A DNA stretch of 64,000 nucleotides from JBCCXL01 sp039191605 (GCA_039191605.1 JBCCXL010000011.1:124001-188000); one strand, 5' to 3'. Shown: positions 16,090 to 25,471, numbered from the stretch's first letter. The notes: generated from the letters alone by a model not told the origin. Program-made: numbers and translations.

Positions 16090-19000
16090 CTAAGCCTTGG
16101 CGCCCCAGGTCGATAATCGACGAAGTCCCCCCCCTAAGTCTCCGCCTACGACGTGAAGGAGTGGCAATACGACTAGCGTAACGACTGTCGTCGCGAGTAC
16201 ACCGTAGGCGATAGACACAGCAGCTGGAACCAGATACTGGGCTGCTTCAGACTGTTCCAGGACCAAAGGTGCAAGTCCAGCAAAGGTAGTGACAGAGGTA
16301 AGAACGACTGCACGTAACCTCGAGGTACCGGCAGATATCCAGGCATCGATCCTGCCTTCGCCCCTAGCCCGGGCCTCGTTGAATGTAGCGACGAGAAGCA
16401 GGCTATCGTTCACCACAATGCCGCTGAGTGCCATCAGACCGAAGAAGGATAGGATGCTCATCGGCAGATCGTGAATCCAGTGACCAGCGATTGCCCCAAG
16501 TACGCCGAAGGGAATCACCGCCATGATTAGGATCGGCTGAATGTAGGACTTGAGCGGTACCGCTATCAAAGCGTAGACAGTAGTCAAAGCTAGAAGAAGC
16601 ACCCACGCCATCGAAGCGCTCGTTTCTGCCATTTCCGCCAGCTCACCATCTTCGACAAGAGTCAGGCCAGGGTACCTCTCCATCACGGCAGGAATCAGGT
16701 CAGACTCAAGGGACGCCATGACCGCCTCAGGCGACACGAGATCGCGCTTAACATCGGTGCTGATGGTCGACACTCTAGAGCCATTTACGCGCTGAATCTC
16801 CACTGGAAGCATGCGGACATCGGCATCTGCAACTGCTAACAATGGCACCACTTCGCCACCTGGGAGCCTCACCCGAGCTCGCTGTAAATCTGCAAACCGT
16901 TCTCTAGCGCCCGTCGGATACCGAACCCTCACTTTCACTTCGTCGTCTCCGCGTTGAAACCGCTGGACTTCGTAGCCCAAGAAAGCTCTCTGGATCTGGC
17001 CTGATAGATCGGCCTGGGATAAGCCGAGGGCACGCCCCTCTGGCGTGAGGCGTAGCGTGACCTCCGACTTCAACTTCCCAAGGCTATGTCGAACATCTCG
17101 AACTCCCGGCACTTCAAGCAGGCCCTCCAAAATCTCAGCGTGCGCTGCTTCCAGAGATACTTCGTCTGCGGCTTCGAGACGAAGAGTAATTGCAGGAAAA
17201 GCGTCGAAGTCCGCACTGAAGCTTAGACGTTTTGCGCCCTGTAGCTCTCCAGCGAGATCTCTCCAAGTGGAGGCAACTTCTTGCGGGCGCACAACCTGCG
17301 AGCCAGGACGAATTTCAGCCCTCACCTGGCCACTCAGATCGTTCAGTAGTTCCACCTGAACAGAGCCGACCAAGCTCTCCGCGCCAAGCTTTACAACTGT
17401 TTCTTTGAGCGAAGCTTCTAAACTTTCAAGGTGTTTTTCCGTCTCAGCGAAGCCTTCCGTATCTTCCATCTCGACAGTCGCGGTGATGAGCTCGCCAGGA
17501 AGATCTGGGAAGAAACTGGATTTCACGACGCCTGAGAAGACCGTAAAGAGACCGCCAAGCGTAACGAGACCTACCGTAGCAACGGCCCAGATTCGCCTCC
17601 TCAATGATAGGCACAATACTCGCCGATAGATCAACTCAAGGTGCGCAAACCCGGCAGATATCCACCCTTGTATTGGCGACAACTTTCTACTCATCCATGA
17701 CCCGTTCCCCTTGCCAAGACGGAGGTGCGAAAGATGGGCCGGCAGAATAAGCTTGGACTCTAAAAGCGAGAATAGAAGGCAGCCAGCAGTCACAAGGCCG
17801 AATTGCGTGAAGACGAGCCCGAATTCACCTTTGACCAGACCCAACACAAGGAATCCGATAACCGTCGTCAAGACTCCGAAGATCGTAGGCATCGCAACTC
17901 TATGAACGCCGCGAACAGTACTCTCAAGACTATCTCCTTCCTTGCTCTTTGTATGAAAAACGCTCTCTCCGATAACAACGGCATCGTCCACAACGATGCC
18001 AAGAGCCACGATGAGCCCGAAGGCGGTCAGATCATTTAGGGACAACCCAGCCCACTGCATGACCAGAAATGCCCCACTAAAGGCGAAAGGTAAGCCTAGA
18101 GCCACCCAGACGGCTACACCGGGATGGAGCGTCAAAGCGAGAAAGCCAAAGACTAAGAGAAACCCCATCAGCGCGTTATCCCGAAGCAGGCCAATCCTCG
18201 CACTTACTTGAAGACTCCGATCGTTCCAGACCTCCAGCGTCACGCCCTCTGGGACCATGCCCCGCGCTGACAAGTCCTCAGCAACCGATCGCAATACTTG
18301 ACTTACTTCGTCCTCACTCGCCCCTGGCCCTTTGAATACCCGCAACCCGATCGAGGGGTGCCCTTCAAAGCGCAACCAGCTCTGCTGGTGATCGAAATAC
18401 GCTGACTGGACATCGGCTAGTTCTCCTAGCAGGCGCTCGCCACCGTCAGGAGCTGAAACCACAGGAATCTTCTCAAACGATGTTGCCCAGAATTTCTGCT
18501 CCGATGCGCGAATCAGCGAAAATCCGTCGCCACTCCGAAGTCGCCCGCTAAGATCTAGAAACGACTCTTCACCCAAGACCAAAACAACGTCTTCTAGTGT
18601 CAGTCCGAATTCAGTCAACGCGGCCTCGTCGAGCTCCACATGGATCTCAGGGTCTAGATATCCCACACGGTCCACACGGTTGATGACTTGATGCTGGAGA
18701 AGATGCGAACGGATTCGATTCGCAAAGGTCTGAAGCGTATCCCTCCCAACGGAACCCGAAACGTGAAGCCATGCCACTCGCTCGTCGCGACGAGCCTTTT
18801 GGATCGACGGACCTTCCAAGCGCTCAGGCAGGTTGGGAATGGCATCTACCCGAGCCTTGACCTCGGCCAAGAGCTCGTCCAGATCACCATCAGCTAGCTT
18901 CTCTACCGTAATCGTGGCACCGTCCGCCCGGACAAGCGATCGAATGTGTTTGACACCAGGAGCCCCTTCCAATGCCCTCTCAATAGAGAGAACTGCAGCT

Positions 19001-19227
19001 TGTTCTGTAATCTGCGGAGATCCGCTAGGGAAGCCAAACTCGATCGTCACCATGCTTGGCGGCAAACCTGGGAATGTCTCCCGTGGAAGACTATTCGCCG
19101 AAACAAAACCCAACCCAAGGACAACAAACATAATTAGATTTGCGGCGACTGGGTTCGAAACAAACCAAGCCACGGGCCCTGAAGGGCTTGTTGTAACGTC
19201 AACCACGGGTTGGCCTCGGCATGACAT
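16090..19227 (-). CDS. RND-family efflux pump permease
   Basis: A 1045-residue inner-membrane RND transporter, full length for the AcrB/HAE/MMPL-like export group. TM1 begins near residue 18 (PVAWFVSNPVAANLIMFVV), two large periplasmic loops follow the expected layout, and the TM4 proton-relay pair is present as GIVVDDAVVIGES. The TM10 segment is FFGLMALSGIVVNDSLLLV, so the lysine that follows the corresponding position in AcrB is absent. The last of a six-gene minus-strand operon; its start overlaps the end of the adaptor gene by 29 bp. Substrate not deducible. Third codon positions are less G+C-rich than in the flanks. Confidence 0.93.
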   Translation of the reverse strand: MSCRGQPVVDVTTSPSGPVAWFVSNPVAANLIMFVVLGLGFVSANSLPRETFPGLPPSMVTIEFGFPSGSPQITEQAAVLSIERALEGAPGVKHIRSLVRADGATITVEKLADGDLDELLAEVKARVDAIPNLPERLEGPSIQKARRDERVAWLHVSGSVGRDTLQTFANRIRSHLLQHQVINRVDRVGYLDPEIHVELDEAALTEFGLTLEDVVLVLGEESFLDLSGRLRSGDGFSLIRASEQKFWATSFEKIPVVSAPDGGERLLGELADVQSAYFDHQQSWLRFEGHPSIGLRVFKGPGASEDEVSQVLRSVAEDLSARGMVPEGVTLEVWNDRSLQVSARIGLLRDNALMGFLLVFGFLALTLHPGVAVWVALGLPFAFSGAFLVMQWAGLSLNDLTAFGLIVALGIVVDDAVVIGESVFHTKSKEGDSLESTVRGVHRVAMPTIFGVLTTVIGFLVLGLVKGEFGLVFTQFGLVTAGCLLFSLLESKLILPAHLSHLRLGKGNGSWMSRKLSPIQGWISAGFAHLELIYRRVLCLSLRRRIWAVATVGLVTLGGLFTVFSGVVKSSFFPDLPGELITATVEMEDTEGFAETEKHLESLEASLKETVVKLGAESLVGSVQVELLNDLSGQVRAEIRPGSQVVRPQEVASTWRDLAGELQGAKRLSFSADFDAFPAITLRLEAADEVSLEAAHAEILEGLLEVPGVRDVRHSLGKLKSEVTLRLTPEGRALGLSQADLSGQIQRAFLGYEVQRFQRGDDEVKVRVRYPTGARERFADLQRARVRLPGGEVVPLLAVADADVRMLPVEIQRVNGSRVSTISTDVKRDLVSPEAVMASLESDLIPAVMERYPGLTLVEDGELAEMAETSASMAWVLLLALTTVYALIAVPLKSYIQPILIMAVIPFGVLGAIAGHWIHDLPMSILSFFGLMALSGIVVNDSLLLVATFNEARARGEGRIDAWISAGTSRLRAVVLTSVTTFAGLAPLVLEQSEAAQYLVPAAVSIAYGVLATTVVTLVVLPLLHVVGGDLGGGLRRLSTWGAKA

Positions 19228-20365
19228 TAACGCCTTCTACGAAAGATCCTCTCGGTTCGCTCACTAGCGTCACGGCCTCCTGACCGGCGAAAGCCTTGAC
19301 AACTATCACGTCGTCCAGCTCAACAACCGGCTCAACTACCTGACGGACCAGTCGATTTTCCTCATCCACAGTCCAAACAACACCCTGCGCGGTGACAGTA
19401 TCTACGGGCAGGGCCAAAACGCCCGCGAGGGCTCGACCTTTGACGGCAGCCCGAACGAATGTCCCAGGATAGAGAGCCGGCGTCTGATTTAGCGGATCCT
19501 CGATCTCGACGACCAAAGCTCGCTGGCGCGTCGACGAGGAAACATGCTTCTCGACCCGAATCACAGTGGCTTCCCAAGCCTCTTGAGAAGAACTGCGAGG
19601 CTGTAGAACGACCGGCCACCGCTGGGCCACGAGTTCCGCCTCGGGAGGCAATAAAGCCCATTCGCGCTCGCTGAGCGGTAACCGCACCTCAAATCGATCA
19701 CTCGAATAGATCTCAACCACCTCGGTGCCCGGCTGAAGGTACGTTCCTGGCGCGACCAGACGCTGTATGACCGCGGCGTTGAACGGAGCCCGGATCCTCG
19801 TCCGCTCTAGGTCCCTCTCCGCCTCTCTGAGGGCCGCCCGCGCAGCTTCGACTTCTTGCTTGGCCGCAGCCTGATGAGGCTCCCGGGTTAGGAACGGAGA
19901 TGGATTCCCACCCGAACCTACGCGATTCCAGTCGATCCGAGCCTGTTCTGCGCGCAGGTTCTCTTCCTGCAGTGCCACTAGAGCAGAGTCCAATTCTGCT
20001 TGTGCTCGAGCGACTGCCTCGAGCCAAGTTGTCGCATCCACACGAAAAAGCTCCGTCCCTCGAGCCACTCGACTCCCTGCTTCGGTCCGCTCGCTCACAC
20101 TCACCACAGCGCCTTGGACTTCTGATGCTAGTCGTGTCTGAAATCGCGCCTTCACCTCTCCATAGGCATGGACCTCAGGCACCACAACCGTCGGTGTCGC
20201 GAGCTGTACATCGACGCCGATGAGGTTGATCGCGGAGTCTTCAACGATCTTAGAGCTATCGTCGGGATCTGGAGCAGACAACGCTCGACTCGTGGCCACG
20301 CTTGCGCCGCCTAACACTGAGATCAACGTTGCAAAACCAACGACCCTGCTCCACTTACGATTCAT
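19199..20365 (-). CDS. RND efflux periplasmic adaptor (membrane-fusion protein)
   Basis: A 388-residue HlyD/AcrA-type adaptor. An N-terminal membrane anchor/signal (VVGFATLISVLGGASVA) precedes a biotinyl-lipoyl half motif around GAVVSVSERTEAGSRVARGTELFRVD. A helical hairpin of about 70 residues follows (AEAVARAQAELDSALVALQ and AAAKQEVEAARAALREAERDLERTRI), then the second lipoyl half (APFNAAVIQRLVAPGTYLQPG) and beta-barrel domains. It connects the RND pump with the TolC-like channel. The ATG overlaps the stop of the channel gene as ATGA. Confidence 0.93.
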   Translation of the reverse strand: MNRKWSRVVGFATLISVLGGASVATSRALSAPDPDDSSKIVEDSAINLIGVDVQLATPTVVVPEVHAYGEVKARFQTRLASEVQGAVVSVSERTEAGSRVARGTELFRVDATTWLEAVARAQAELDSALVALQEENLRAEQARIDWNRVGSGGNPSPFLTREPHQAAAKQEVEAARAALREAERDLERTRIRAPFNAAVIQRLVAPGTYLQPGTEVVEIYSSDRFEVRLPLSEREWALLPPEAELVAQRWPVVLQPRSSSQEAWEATVIRVEKHVSSSTRQRALVVEIEDPLNQTPALYPGTFVRAAVKGRALAGVLALPVDTVTAQGVVWTVDEENRLVRQVVEPVVELDDVIVVKAFAGQEAVTLVSEPRGSFVEGVNVMPRPTRG

Positions 20366-21714
20366 GACGCTGCCTCCAAGCCGAGAGCAAGGCCGAGTTC
20401 GACTCTGTTAGTAAGAAGCTCCGCTTGTGAGACGAGTAGATCTCGCTCGGCCGCAAAGGCAGTCCGCTGCGAGTTAAGGAGATCTAAAATATCGACCAAT
20501 CCGCGCCTGTACCCGTCAGCGAAACTCGCGCGAGTGCGATGCGCATGGTCAACGGCTCTTTCGAGATATGGAATCTGAGCTGCCAACGTACCCTCAGCCG
20601 CCAAGGCGTCGTCAATCTCTCCGACCGCAACACTCAAGATCGACCGGTATTCGTAGGCGGCCACCTGCCGCCGATGCTGCGATGCAGCGTGCTCTGCCAG
20701 GAGCTCCGCGCGATTGATGAGCGGAGCTGCCAGCGCCCCGAGAACTGACCAAACCGGATCAGATTTCAGCGCATCATTCAGGCTCTCGCCGCCGAGCCCT
20801 ATAGAACCGGTCAGAGTCAGGCGAGGCAGCAGTGCCTTGCGGGCAACCTCGATTCCCAGGGCTTCTGCCTGTAAGCTCGCGATTGCTGATGCGACATCGG
20901 GACGATTACCCAACGCCTCGAGGGGAAGCGCAGGCTGAGCAAACGATACTTCCGGAAACGACGATGGAAGCGAACCCAAGTCGCTACGGCTAAGGTCTCC
21001 GAGTAGGACTCTAAGACGTGTCTCGGCAACACCGAGGTCCAATTGAATTGAGAGAGCATTCGCCTCGGCCGAGGCCAACTCGGCTTGGGCAGCATCCCAA
21101 TCAGCAACCGGCTCAAGCCCGCGACGATAGCGGTCCTCGATCACCTCCACCGTGCGCCGGAGCGAGGTGATTCGGCGCTCCTCGAGCTCTACCTGTTGCC
21201 TCGCCGAGACAACCTCCAGCCCCGTCTGAAGAGTACGGGCTGCGAGCGATGTCTGAGCTGCCCGAAGGTCAGCCTCGAGTGCGCCATGAAGCAAGTATTC
21301 TCGGCCCTTTTGGTCTGCCAGACGAGACCATACGTCGATTTCCCACGCGAAATCTAAACCCATTGCAACGGACGTCGAAGTGTTTCCGCCACCCTCCTGC
21401 TCTTGACCGCTGGCCGAAAGAGCCACTTTGGGCCTTCGACTAGATACAGCCGCACGCAGCAGGGCCGACGACTCAGCCACGCGAGCTCCCGTTACTGCAA
21501 GATCCGGGTTGTTCTCTAGCGCTCTTCTTGCTAGTGCCTCATAGCGAGGGTCCGGAATCAGTGATAGCAGAGAGGGAACGGGTACGGAACCGCTCGCATC
21601 GCTCACCCACTCCGCTGCTAGCCCCTGCAACGGGTCGACCTTCGGGAGATCATGGCGGGCGGTAGCGCAGCCGGAAGCTGCCAGGAGCAACACCAGCCAT
21701 CCAACACGAGCCAT
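20362..21714 (-). CDS. TolC/OprM-type outer-membrane efflux lipoprotein
   Basis: A 450-residue outer-membrane factor with a lipoprotein signal whose lipobox is LAASGC (Cys at about residue 16). Two homologous OEP halves are visible, with characteristic LARRALENNPDLAVTGARV and RYRRGLEPVADWDAAQAELA stretches and the repeat ending in SFADGYRRGLVDILDLLNSQRT. This is the exit duct of the tripartite pump. Coupled at both ends (ATGA with the adaptor gene; its ATG overlaps the stop of the upstream beta-barrel gene). Confidence 0.93.
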   Translation of the reverse strand: MARVGWLVLLLAASGCATARHDLPKVDPLQGLAAEWVSDASGSVPVPSLLSLIPDPRYEALARRALENNPDLAVTGARVAESSALLRAAVSSRRPKVALSASGQEQEGGGNTSTSVAMGLDFAWEIDVWSRLADQKGREYLLHGALEADLRAAQTSLAARTLQTGLEVVSARQQVELEERRITSLRRTVEVIEDRYRRGLEPVADWDAAQAELASAEANALSIQLDLGVAETRLRVLLGDLSRSDLGSLPSSFPEVSFAQPALPLEALGNRPDVASAIASLQAEALGIEVARKALLPRLTLTGSIGLGGESLNDALKSDPVWSVLGALAAPLINRAELLAEHAASQHRRQVAAYEYRSILSVAVGEIDDALAAEGTLAAQIPYLERAVDHAHRTRASFADGYRRGLVDILDLLNSQRTAFAAERDLLVSQAELLTNRVELGLALGLEAAS

Positions 21715-22682
21715 CAGAAAGTCACTCCCATTTGCAGCGAGAACCCGGGCGACGCCTCAAGGTCGTGCTCACTCAGAAGCTGCCCGACCGAGTTGTGGAG
21801 CTTTAGTTCACTCCCAAAACCAAAGGTTGGGCCAACCTTGAGCGCGACGCGATCTCCGAAACTCTGCTCGTAGTTGAGTCCGATATCGAAGCGAAGAAAC
21901 TCCGCGAACCCCTCAGAAGCAACCTCGCTATCCTCCGCCAACTTTGCGACGAAAGACTGTACATTTGCTGTGAGCGAAATCGCGGCCCCAGACGCGAAGC
22001 GATATCGCACACCGGTTTGGGGAAGCCCAAGACTCGCCGACCATCCTTGTTCCGCTCTTTCTCTATAGGAGACGCCAAATACCGGGAACAGTTCGTACTC
22101 AACATCTACCGTGGTGTGCCAGTTGTAGCCAACTCCAAAGAAAAGACCCCAGTCCTCTGAACGGTTCCATGACGCACCTAAGACTGTGTTTATATAGCCC
22201 GATCCGGAAATCTCTTCCTCAAACGCGACTCCACCCCCCAATGAGGCAATCCATGCCCAGTCTTCACTAACCGGTTGATGAAAATCATAGCGGACCTCAA
22301 AGCGGCTTAGGTCATCCCAAGGCTTTGCTGAGCCGTTCGAGAAGCTGAGATCTTCGGCCCCTTCCCAAGTAAATTCGTAGAAGTTGCCAGAGAGTGAGAA
22401 CCATGGCAACTCGATTTCGACTCCTTGAGAAAGAAGTTCGATGGCCGCACCACTGCCCTCAAACCCGAGATCGCTGACCCCGGAAACTTCGAGTTCAATC
22501 GCTGTCGACTCACTAAATTCGGAGACGGCTGAGGCAGCATCCGATGATTGTTCCGCCTCGTTGACAAGTCTCGCTTCGGGCTCCATTGCGGTGGCTGGAA
22601 TAGTACCGCCGAGTGAGAGGCCTAGAACAAGGCCAGTAAGTAGAAGGGGGCAAACGTGCGAGAGGTGTGCTGTGTTCTTCAT
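21714..22682 (-). CDS. predicted outer-membrane beta-barrel protein
   Basis: A 322-residue protein with a signal peptide (LLLTGLVLGLSLGGTIPATA). A Ser/Glu-rich linker follows, then about a dozen amphipathic beta-strands (SRFEVRYDFHQPV, WGLFFGVGYNWH, GVRYRFASGAAISLTA), ending in the aromatic-terminated strand FSLQMGVTF typical of BAM-recognised barrels. No specific family is recognised. It is located between the two-component genes and the efflux genes, coupled to the TolC-like gene, suggesting an auxiliary porin or sensor for the same substrate. A leaderless-type promoter precedes it. Confidence 0.75.
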   Translation of the reverse strand: MKNTAHLSHVCPLLLTGLVLGLSLGGTIPATAMEPEARLVNEAEQSSDAASAVSEFSESTAIELEVSGVSDLGFEGSGAAIELLSQGVEIELPWFSLSGNFYEFTWEGAEDLSFSNGSAKPWDDLSRFEVRYDFHQPVSEDWAWIASLGGGVAFEEEISGSGYINTVLGASWNRSEDWGLFFGVGYNWHTTVDVEYELFPVFGVSYRERAEQGWSASLGLPQTGVRYRFASGAAISLTANVQSFVAKLAEDSEVASEGFAEFLRFDIGLNYEQSFGDRVALKVGPTFGFGSELKLHNSVGQLLSEHDLEASPGFSLQMGVTF

Positions 22683-22685
22683 GCG

Positions 22686-22714
22686 CTTATATTCAGCGCA
22701 CAGAGTGATCTCAA
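22686..22714 (-). promoter_or_regulatory. promoter for the beta-barrel/efflux genes
   Basis: On the minus strand, TTGAGA (22709-22714) and TATAAG (22686-22691) are separated by 17 bp, with the start codon at 22682. The transcript would be nearly leaderless. This would allow induction of the pump genes separately from the two-component pair upstream. Confidence 0.5.
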
Positions 22715-22735
22715 CCTTGCCTTGACATTGCTATT

Positions 22736-22746
22736 CGGTAAGGTAC
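22736..22746. promoter_or_regulatory. shared 11-bp motif, site A (CGGTAAGGTAC)
   Basis: CGGTAAGGTAC lies 22 bp upstream of the -35 box of the beta-barrel/efflux promoter. The identical 11-mer occurs in inverse orientation before the response-regulator gene (24872-24882). I infer a binding site of that response regulator. Confidence 0.45.
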
Positions 22747-22751
22747 GCCGA

Positions 22752-24131
22752 CTATTCGGAGCCACCTACGAAAGTACGAAACCAGAGCTCCACACGGGTA
22801 CCGCCTTCCGCACGATTCCTCAATCTGATTTCGCCTCCGTGTGCCGTCATAGCCGCATGTACGTAACTCAGTCCGAGTCCATGTCCCGGTGTCCCCCGAG
22901 AGCGATCTACCCGGTAGAAGCGCTCGAAGACGTGACTTAGTTCTTCTTCGGGAATACCAGGGCCAGAGTCACTCACACAGATCATCAACTTCTCATCGGT
23001 ATCTCGGTAGATGTCTAAGTGAATGGATCCTCCGAGCGGAGTGAACTTCACAGCGTTATCCACGATATTCGCGAAGACTCGCTGGAGCACCGTGCGATCA
23101 GCGCGTACATGGTAGGACCCCGGTTCTTTCTTAAGAGTCATATATATCCCTTTGCTCTCCGCCGAGTCCTGATATAAATCAACGACCTCCTCAAGAGTTG
23201 AGGCGAGATCAACCTCCTCGGGTTGCGGCGGTTCCCGACCAATATCCAGCCGCACGATCTCAAGCATCGTTTCGACGATCGCTTCTAGGCGACTGGTTTC
23301 TTCAATCGCTCGTACGGCCATCTCTCGGTATCCTTCCATCGATTCGTCGCCACGGAGAGCAACCTCGGCCGCTCCTCGAATCCGGGTGAGCGGGCTCCGG
23401 AAGTCATGTGCCGCGTCCACGGTTACGAATCGAAGGCTAGTCACCAGCCCGTCGATACGCTCCAGCATGCCGTTGATTGTGGCCGTAAGCTGTTTGACTT
23501 CCTGAACCTGTTGATGTTCTGGAACGCGGGCCGATAGTGAGCCACCCTTGAGGATCCTCTCTGCAGTCCGGGAGACTTCTTTCACGCCTCTTGTCGCGCT
23601 TTGCGCCATCCACCAACCAAGGATTGCTGCCAACACGATCAGGATGAAAAGACTGACATTCCAATACCTTCTAAACTCTCTGAACAGGGCATGGTCATGC
23701 TTTAGTAGGACACCAGCTTGAATCGCACCGCCATCGGACAAGCGGCGACTCACTACTTGGAGCCGGCTCTCCCCACCATCAGCCCCTACGGTGTCTGAGC
23801 GCATGTCCCCGCGAGCCATTCCCTCAACGAGTCCCTCCGCTAAGGGAACCTCTGGCCCCTGCGCGAAGGCTATGCTGCCACCCGGTTCAAAGACTCGGAA
23901 GTAGGATTCCTCAACAAGATGCTCCCCCTCGTGGCCAAACTCCGATGAAAACTCCAAGACGGCGTCTTCAAAGGAGTCTGCCGCTTCGACCAGTTGAATA
24001 AGCATCGGACTAACCCCTTGCTCCAAACTCCTTTTCATCGCGAAGCCAAGGAAAAAGAATAAAAGGACGTTGAGAGCTATCGTCAGGCCCACATAGGACA
24101 CGACCAGGCGACCTGTCAGGGTACGAATCAC
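22752..24131 (-). CDS. sensor histidine kinase (CusS/QseC-like)
   Basis: A 459-residue kinase. TM1 is at about 10-31, the periplasmic region at about 32-155, TM2 at about 158-176, then HAMP. The HisKA domain has the phosphoacceptor H242 in VDAAHDFRSPLTRIRGAAE; the H box has D rather than the usual SHELR pattern, as in the heavy-metal sensor group. The HATPase domain carries NIVDNAVKFTP, DSGPGIPEEEL and GHGLGLSYVHA. It starts at GTG overlapping the TGA of the response regulator (GTGA). Probably detects the efflux substrate in the periplasm. Confidence 0.92.
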   Translation of the reverse strand: MIRTLTGRLVVSYVGLTIALNVLLFFFLGFAMKRSLEQGVSPMLIQLVEAADSFEDAVLEFSSEFGHEGEHLVEESYFRVFEPGGSIAFAQGPEVPLAEGLVEGMARGDMRSDTVGADGGESRLQVVSRRLSDGGAIQAGVLLKHDHALFREFRRYWNVSLFILIVLAAILGWWMAQSATRGVKEVSRTAERILKGGSLSARVPEHQQVQEVKQLTATINGMLERIDGLVTSLRFVTVDAAHDFRSPLTRIRGAAEVALRGDESMEGYREMAVRAIEETSRLEAIVETMLEIVRLDIGREPPQPEEVDLASTLEEVVDLYQDSAESKGIYMTLKKEPGSYHVRADRTVLQRVFANIVDNAVKFTPLGGSIHLDIYRDTDEKLMICVSDSGPGIPEEELSHVFERFYRVDRSRGTPGHGLGLSYVHAAMTAHGGEIRLRNRAEGGTRVELWFRTFVGGSE

Positions 24132-24811
24132 TCCTCCGGACCCTCGAACCGGTAACCAAGGCCCCGAATCGTCCGAATCCAGTCAAAGTCAGAATGGGCC
24201 GCAAGCTTGCTCCGAAGGCGGGAGACCTTTGCCTCCACCACGTTCGTCTGGGGATCGAAGCCGTATCCCCAAACGTAATCCAGGATCATCGTCTTCGACA
24301 CAATCCTCCCCCGGTTCCTCACGAGATAAACCAGCAGCTTGAACTCTCTTGGCTGGAGATCCAGCGTTTCTCCCCCCAATTGAACCAAATGGCGTTCGGA
24401 ATCAAGAGTTAACTGCCCCATCTGCATAGTCGCAGACGGAGCGTGAAAGCTTCCACGTCGGGCCAACGCCTCAACCCGTGCTACCAGCTCGGCAAAAGCA
24501 AAGGGCTTCGTCAGGTAGTCATCCCCGCCTGCTCGCAACCCTCGGATCCGATCGTCGAGGGCCCCTTTGGCGCTTAATACAAGAACGGCGGTCCGCTTGC
24601 GCTCACCTCGCAACTGCTTTACTACCGAAAGTCCATCGCGGCCCGGCAACATGATGTCCATGACGATCACGTCATATTCCGAGTCTGCGGCCATCAGGTA
24701 TCCATCCTCCCCTGAGGACGCGAGCTCCACGCTATAACCTTCCTGCCGCAATCCCTTGTCAAGAAAACGTAAGGTCTCAGGATCGTCCTCTATCACCAAA
24801 ACTCGTATCAT
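24128..24811 (-). CDS. OmpR-family response regulator
   Basis: A 227-residue regulator. The receiver has acidic residues at 9-10, D52 in IVMDIMLPGRDGL, LSAKG and LTKPF. The C-terminal winged helix has LQPREFKLLVYLVRN and TNVVEAKVSRLRSKL, ending IRTIRGLGYRFE. A near-perfect ribosome-binding site (GGGAGGAGAG) precedes ATG 24811. First gene of the six-gene minus-strand series; coupled to the kinase. It probably controls the efflux genes through the CGGTAAGGTAC motif present at both promoters. Confidence 0.95.
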   Translation of the reverse strand: MIRVLVIEDDPETLRFLDKGLRQEGYSVELASSGEDGYLMAADSEYDVIVMDIMLPGRDGLSVVKQLRGERKRTAVLVLSAKGALDDRIRGLRAGGDDYLTKPFAFAELVARVEALARRGSFHAPSATMQMGQLTLDSERHLVQLGGETLDLQPREFKLLVYLVRNRGRIVSKTMILDYVWGYGFDPQTNVVEAKVSRLRSKLAAHSDFDWIRTIRGLGYRFEGPEE

Positions 24812-24871
24812 CTCTCCTCCCTGTCCTACAGGTGGCGGGCCCTAGAGAATCATAGAGTCTAGACCTTGTCG

Positions 24872-24882
24872 GTACCTTACCG
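24872..24882. promoter_or_regulatory. shared 11-bp motif, site B
   Basis: GTACCTTACCG on the plus strand, i.e. CGGTAAGGTAC on the strand that is transcribed. It sits at the -35 position relative to a TATGAT -10-like box (24850-24855) about 40 bp upstream of the response-regulator start. Exact match with site A at 22736-22746. Confidence 0.45.
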
Positions 24883-24964
24883 TTTTACAGACGCACTTCC
24901 ACGAACAACCCAAGTAGATACTCTTCGCAAATGATTAGCCATCTAACCGCTCGGCACCTCAAAA

Positions 24965-25471
24965 TCAGTCGAGGATGCTCCGCCGCCACTCGGCGGCGAG
25001 GTCGTCGTCTTCCTCGAGGCGCAGGATCTCCAGCCGGCAGCCGGAGGGCAGCTGGGGCTCCAGCCGCTGCAGCATCCAAATCACCAGCTCCTCGCTGGAG
25101 GGGATCAAGCCACCGGGATGAAAGGCCTCGATGGCGTGGTTGATGTGCTGGTGGTCCAGCTGCTCGACGATCTCCCGGCGCACGCTGGCGTCGAGGGCGG
25201 GCAGATCACAGAGGAAGCCGGTGAGGGGATCGACGACGCCGGAGACGGTGATCTGGAGACGATAGTTATGGCCGTGCCCGGGCAGGTTGGCGCAGGGGCC
25301 GAAGTGGGCGCGGTTCTTCTCTTCCGACCATTCCGGGCGCCGATAGAGATGAGAGGCACAGAAGCGATAGCGCCGCTCGAGCAGGACTCGCGGGCGATCG
25401 CCGGGGTCAGTCTGCGGGGCGGCGGAATGATCCGAGGTGGTGGTCTCGTTGGTAGAGGGAGGCGCGGGCAT
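24965..25471 (-). CDS. queD: 6-pyruvoyl-tetrahydropterin synthase / QueD-like protein
   Basis: A 168-residue T-fold enzyme. Zinc-binding histidines are in FCASHLY and in the paired NLPGHGHNY; the catalytic-type Cys is in FGPCANLPGHGH. The LDHQHIN segment and the C-terminal E of RLEEDDD are also present. QueD makes 6-carboxy-tetrahydropterin from dihydroneopterin triphosphate in queuosine/7-deazaguanine synthesis; PTPS paralogues act in biopterin pathways. The N-terminal 25 residues are a disordered extension. CAGGAGAG precedes ATG 25471. It stands alone, divergent from lptFG. Confidence 0.88.
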   Translation of the reverse strand: MPAPPSTNETTTSDHSAAPQTDPGDRPRVLLERRYRFCASHLYRRPEWSEEKNRAHFGPCANLPGHGHNYRLQITVSGVVDPLTGFLCDLPALDASVRREIVEQLDHQHINHAIEAFHPGGLIPSSEELVIWMLQRLEPQLPSGCRLEILRLEEDDDLAAEWRRSILD

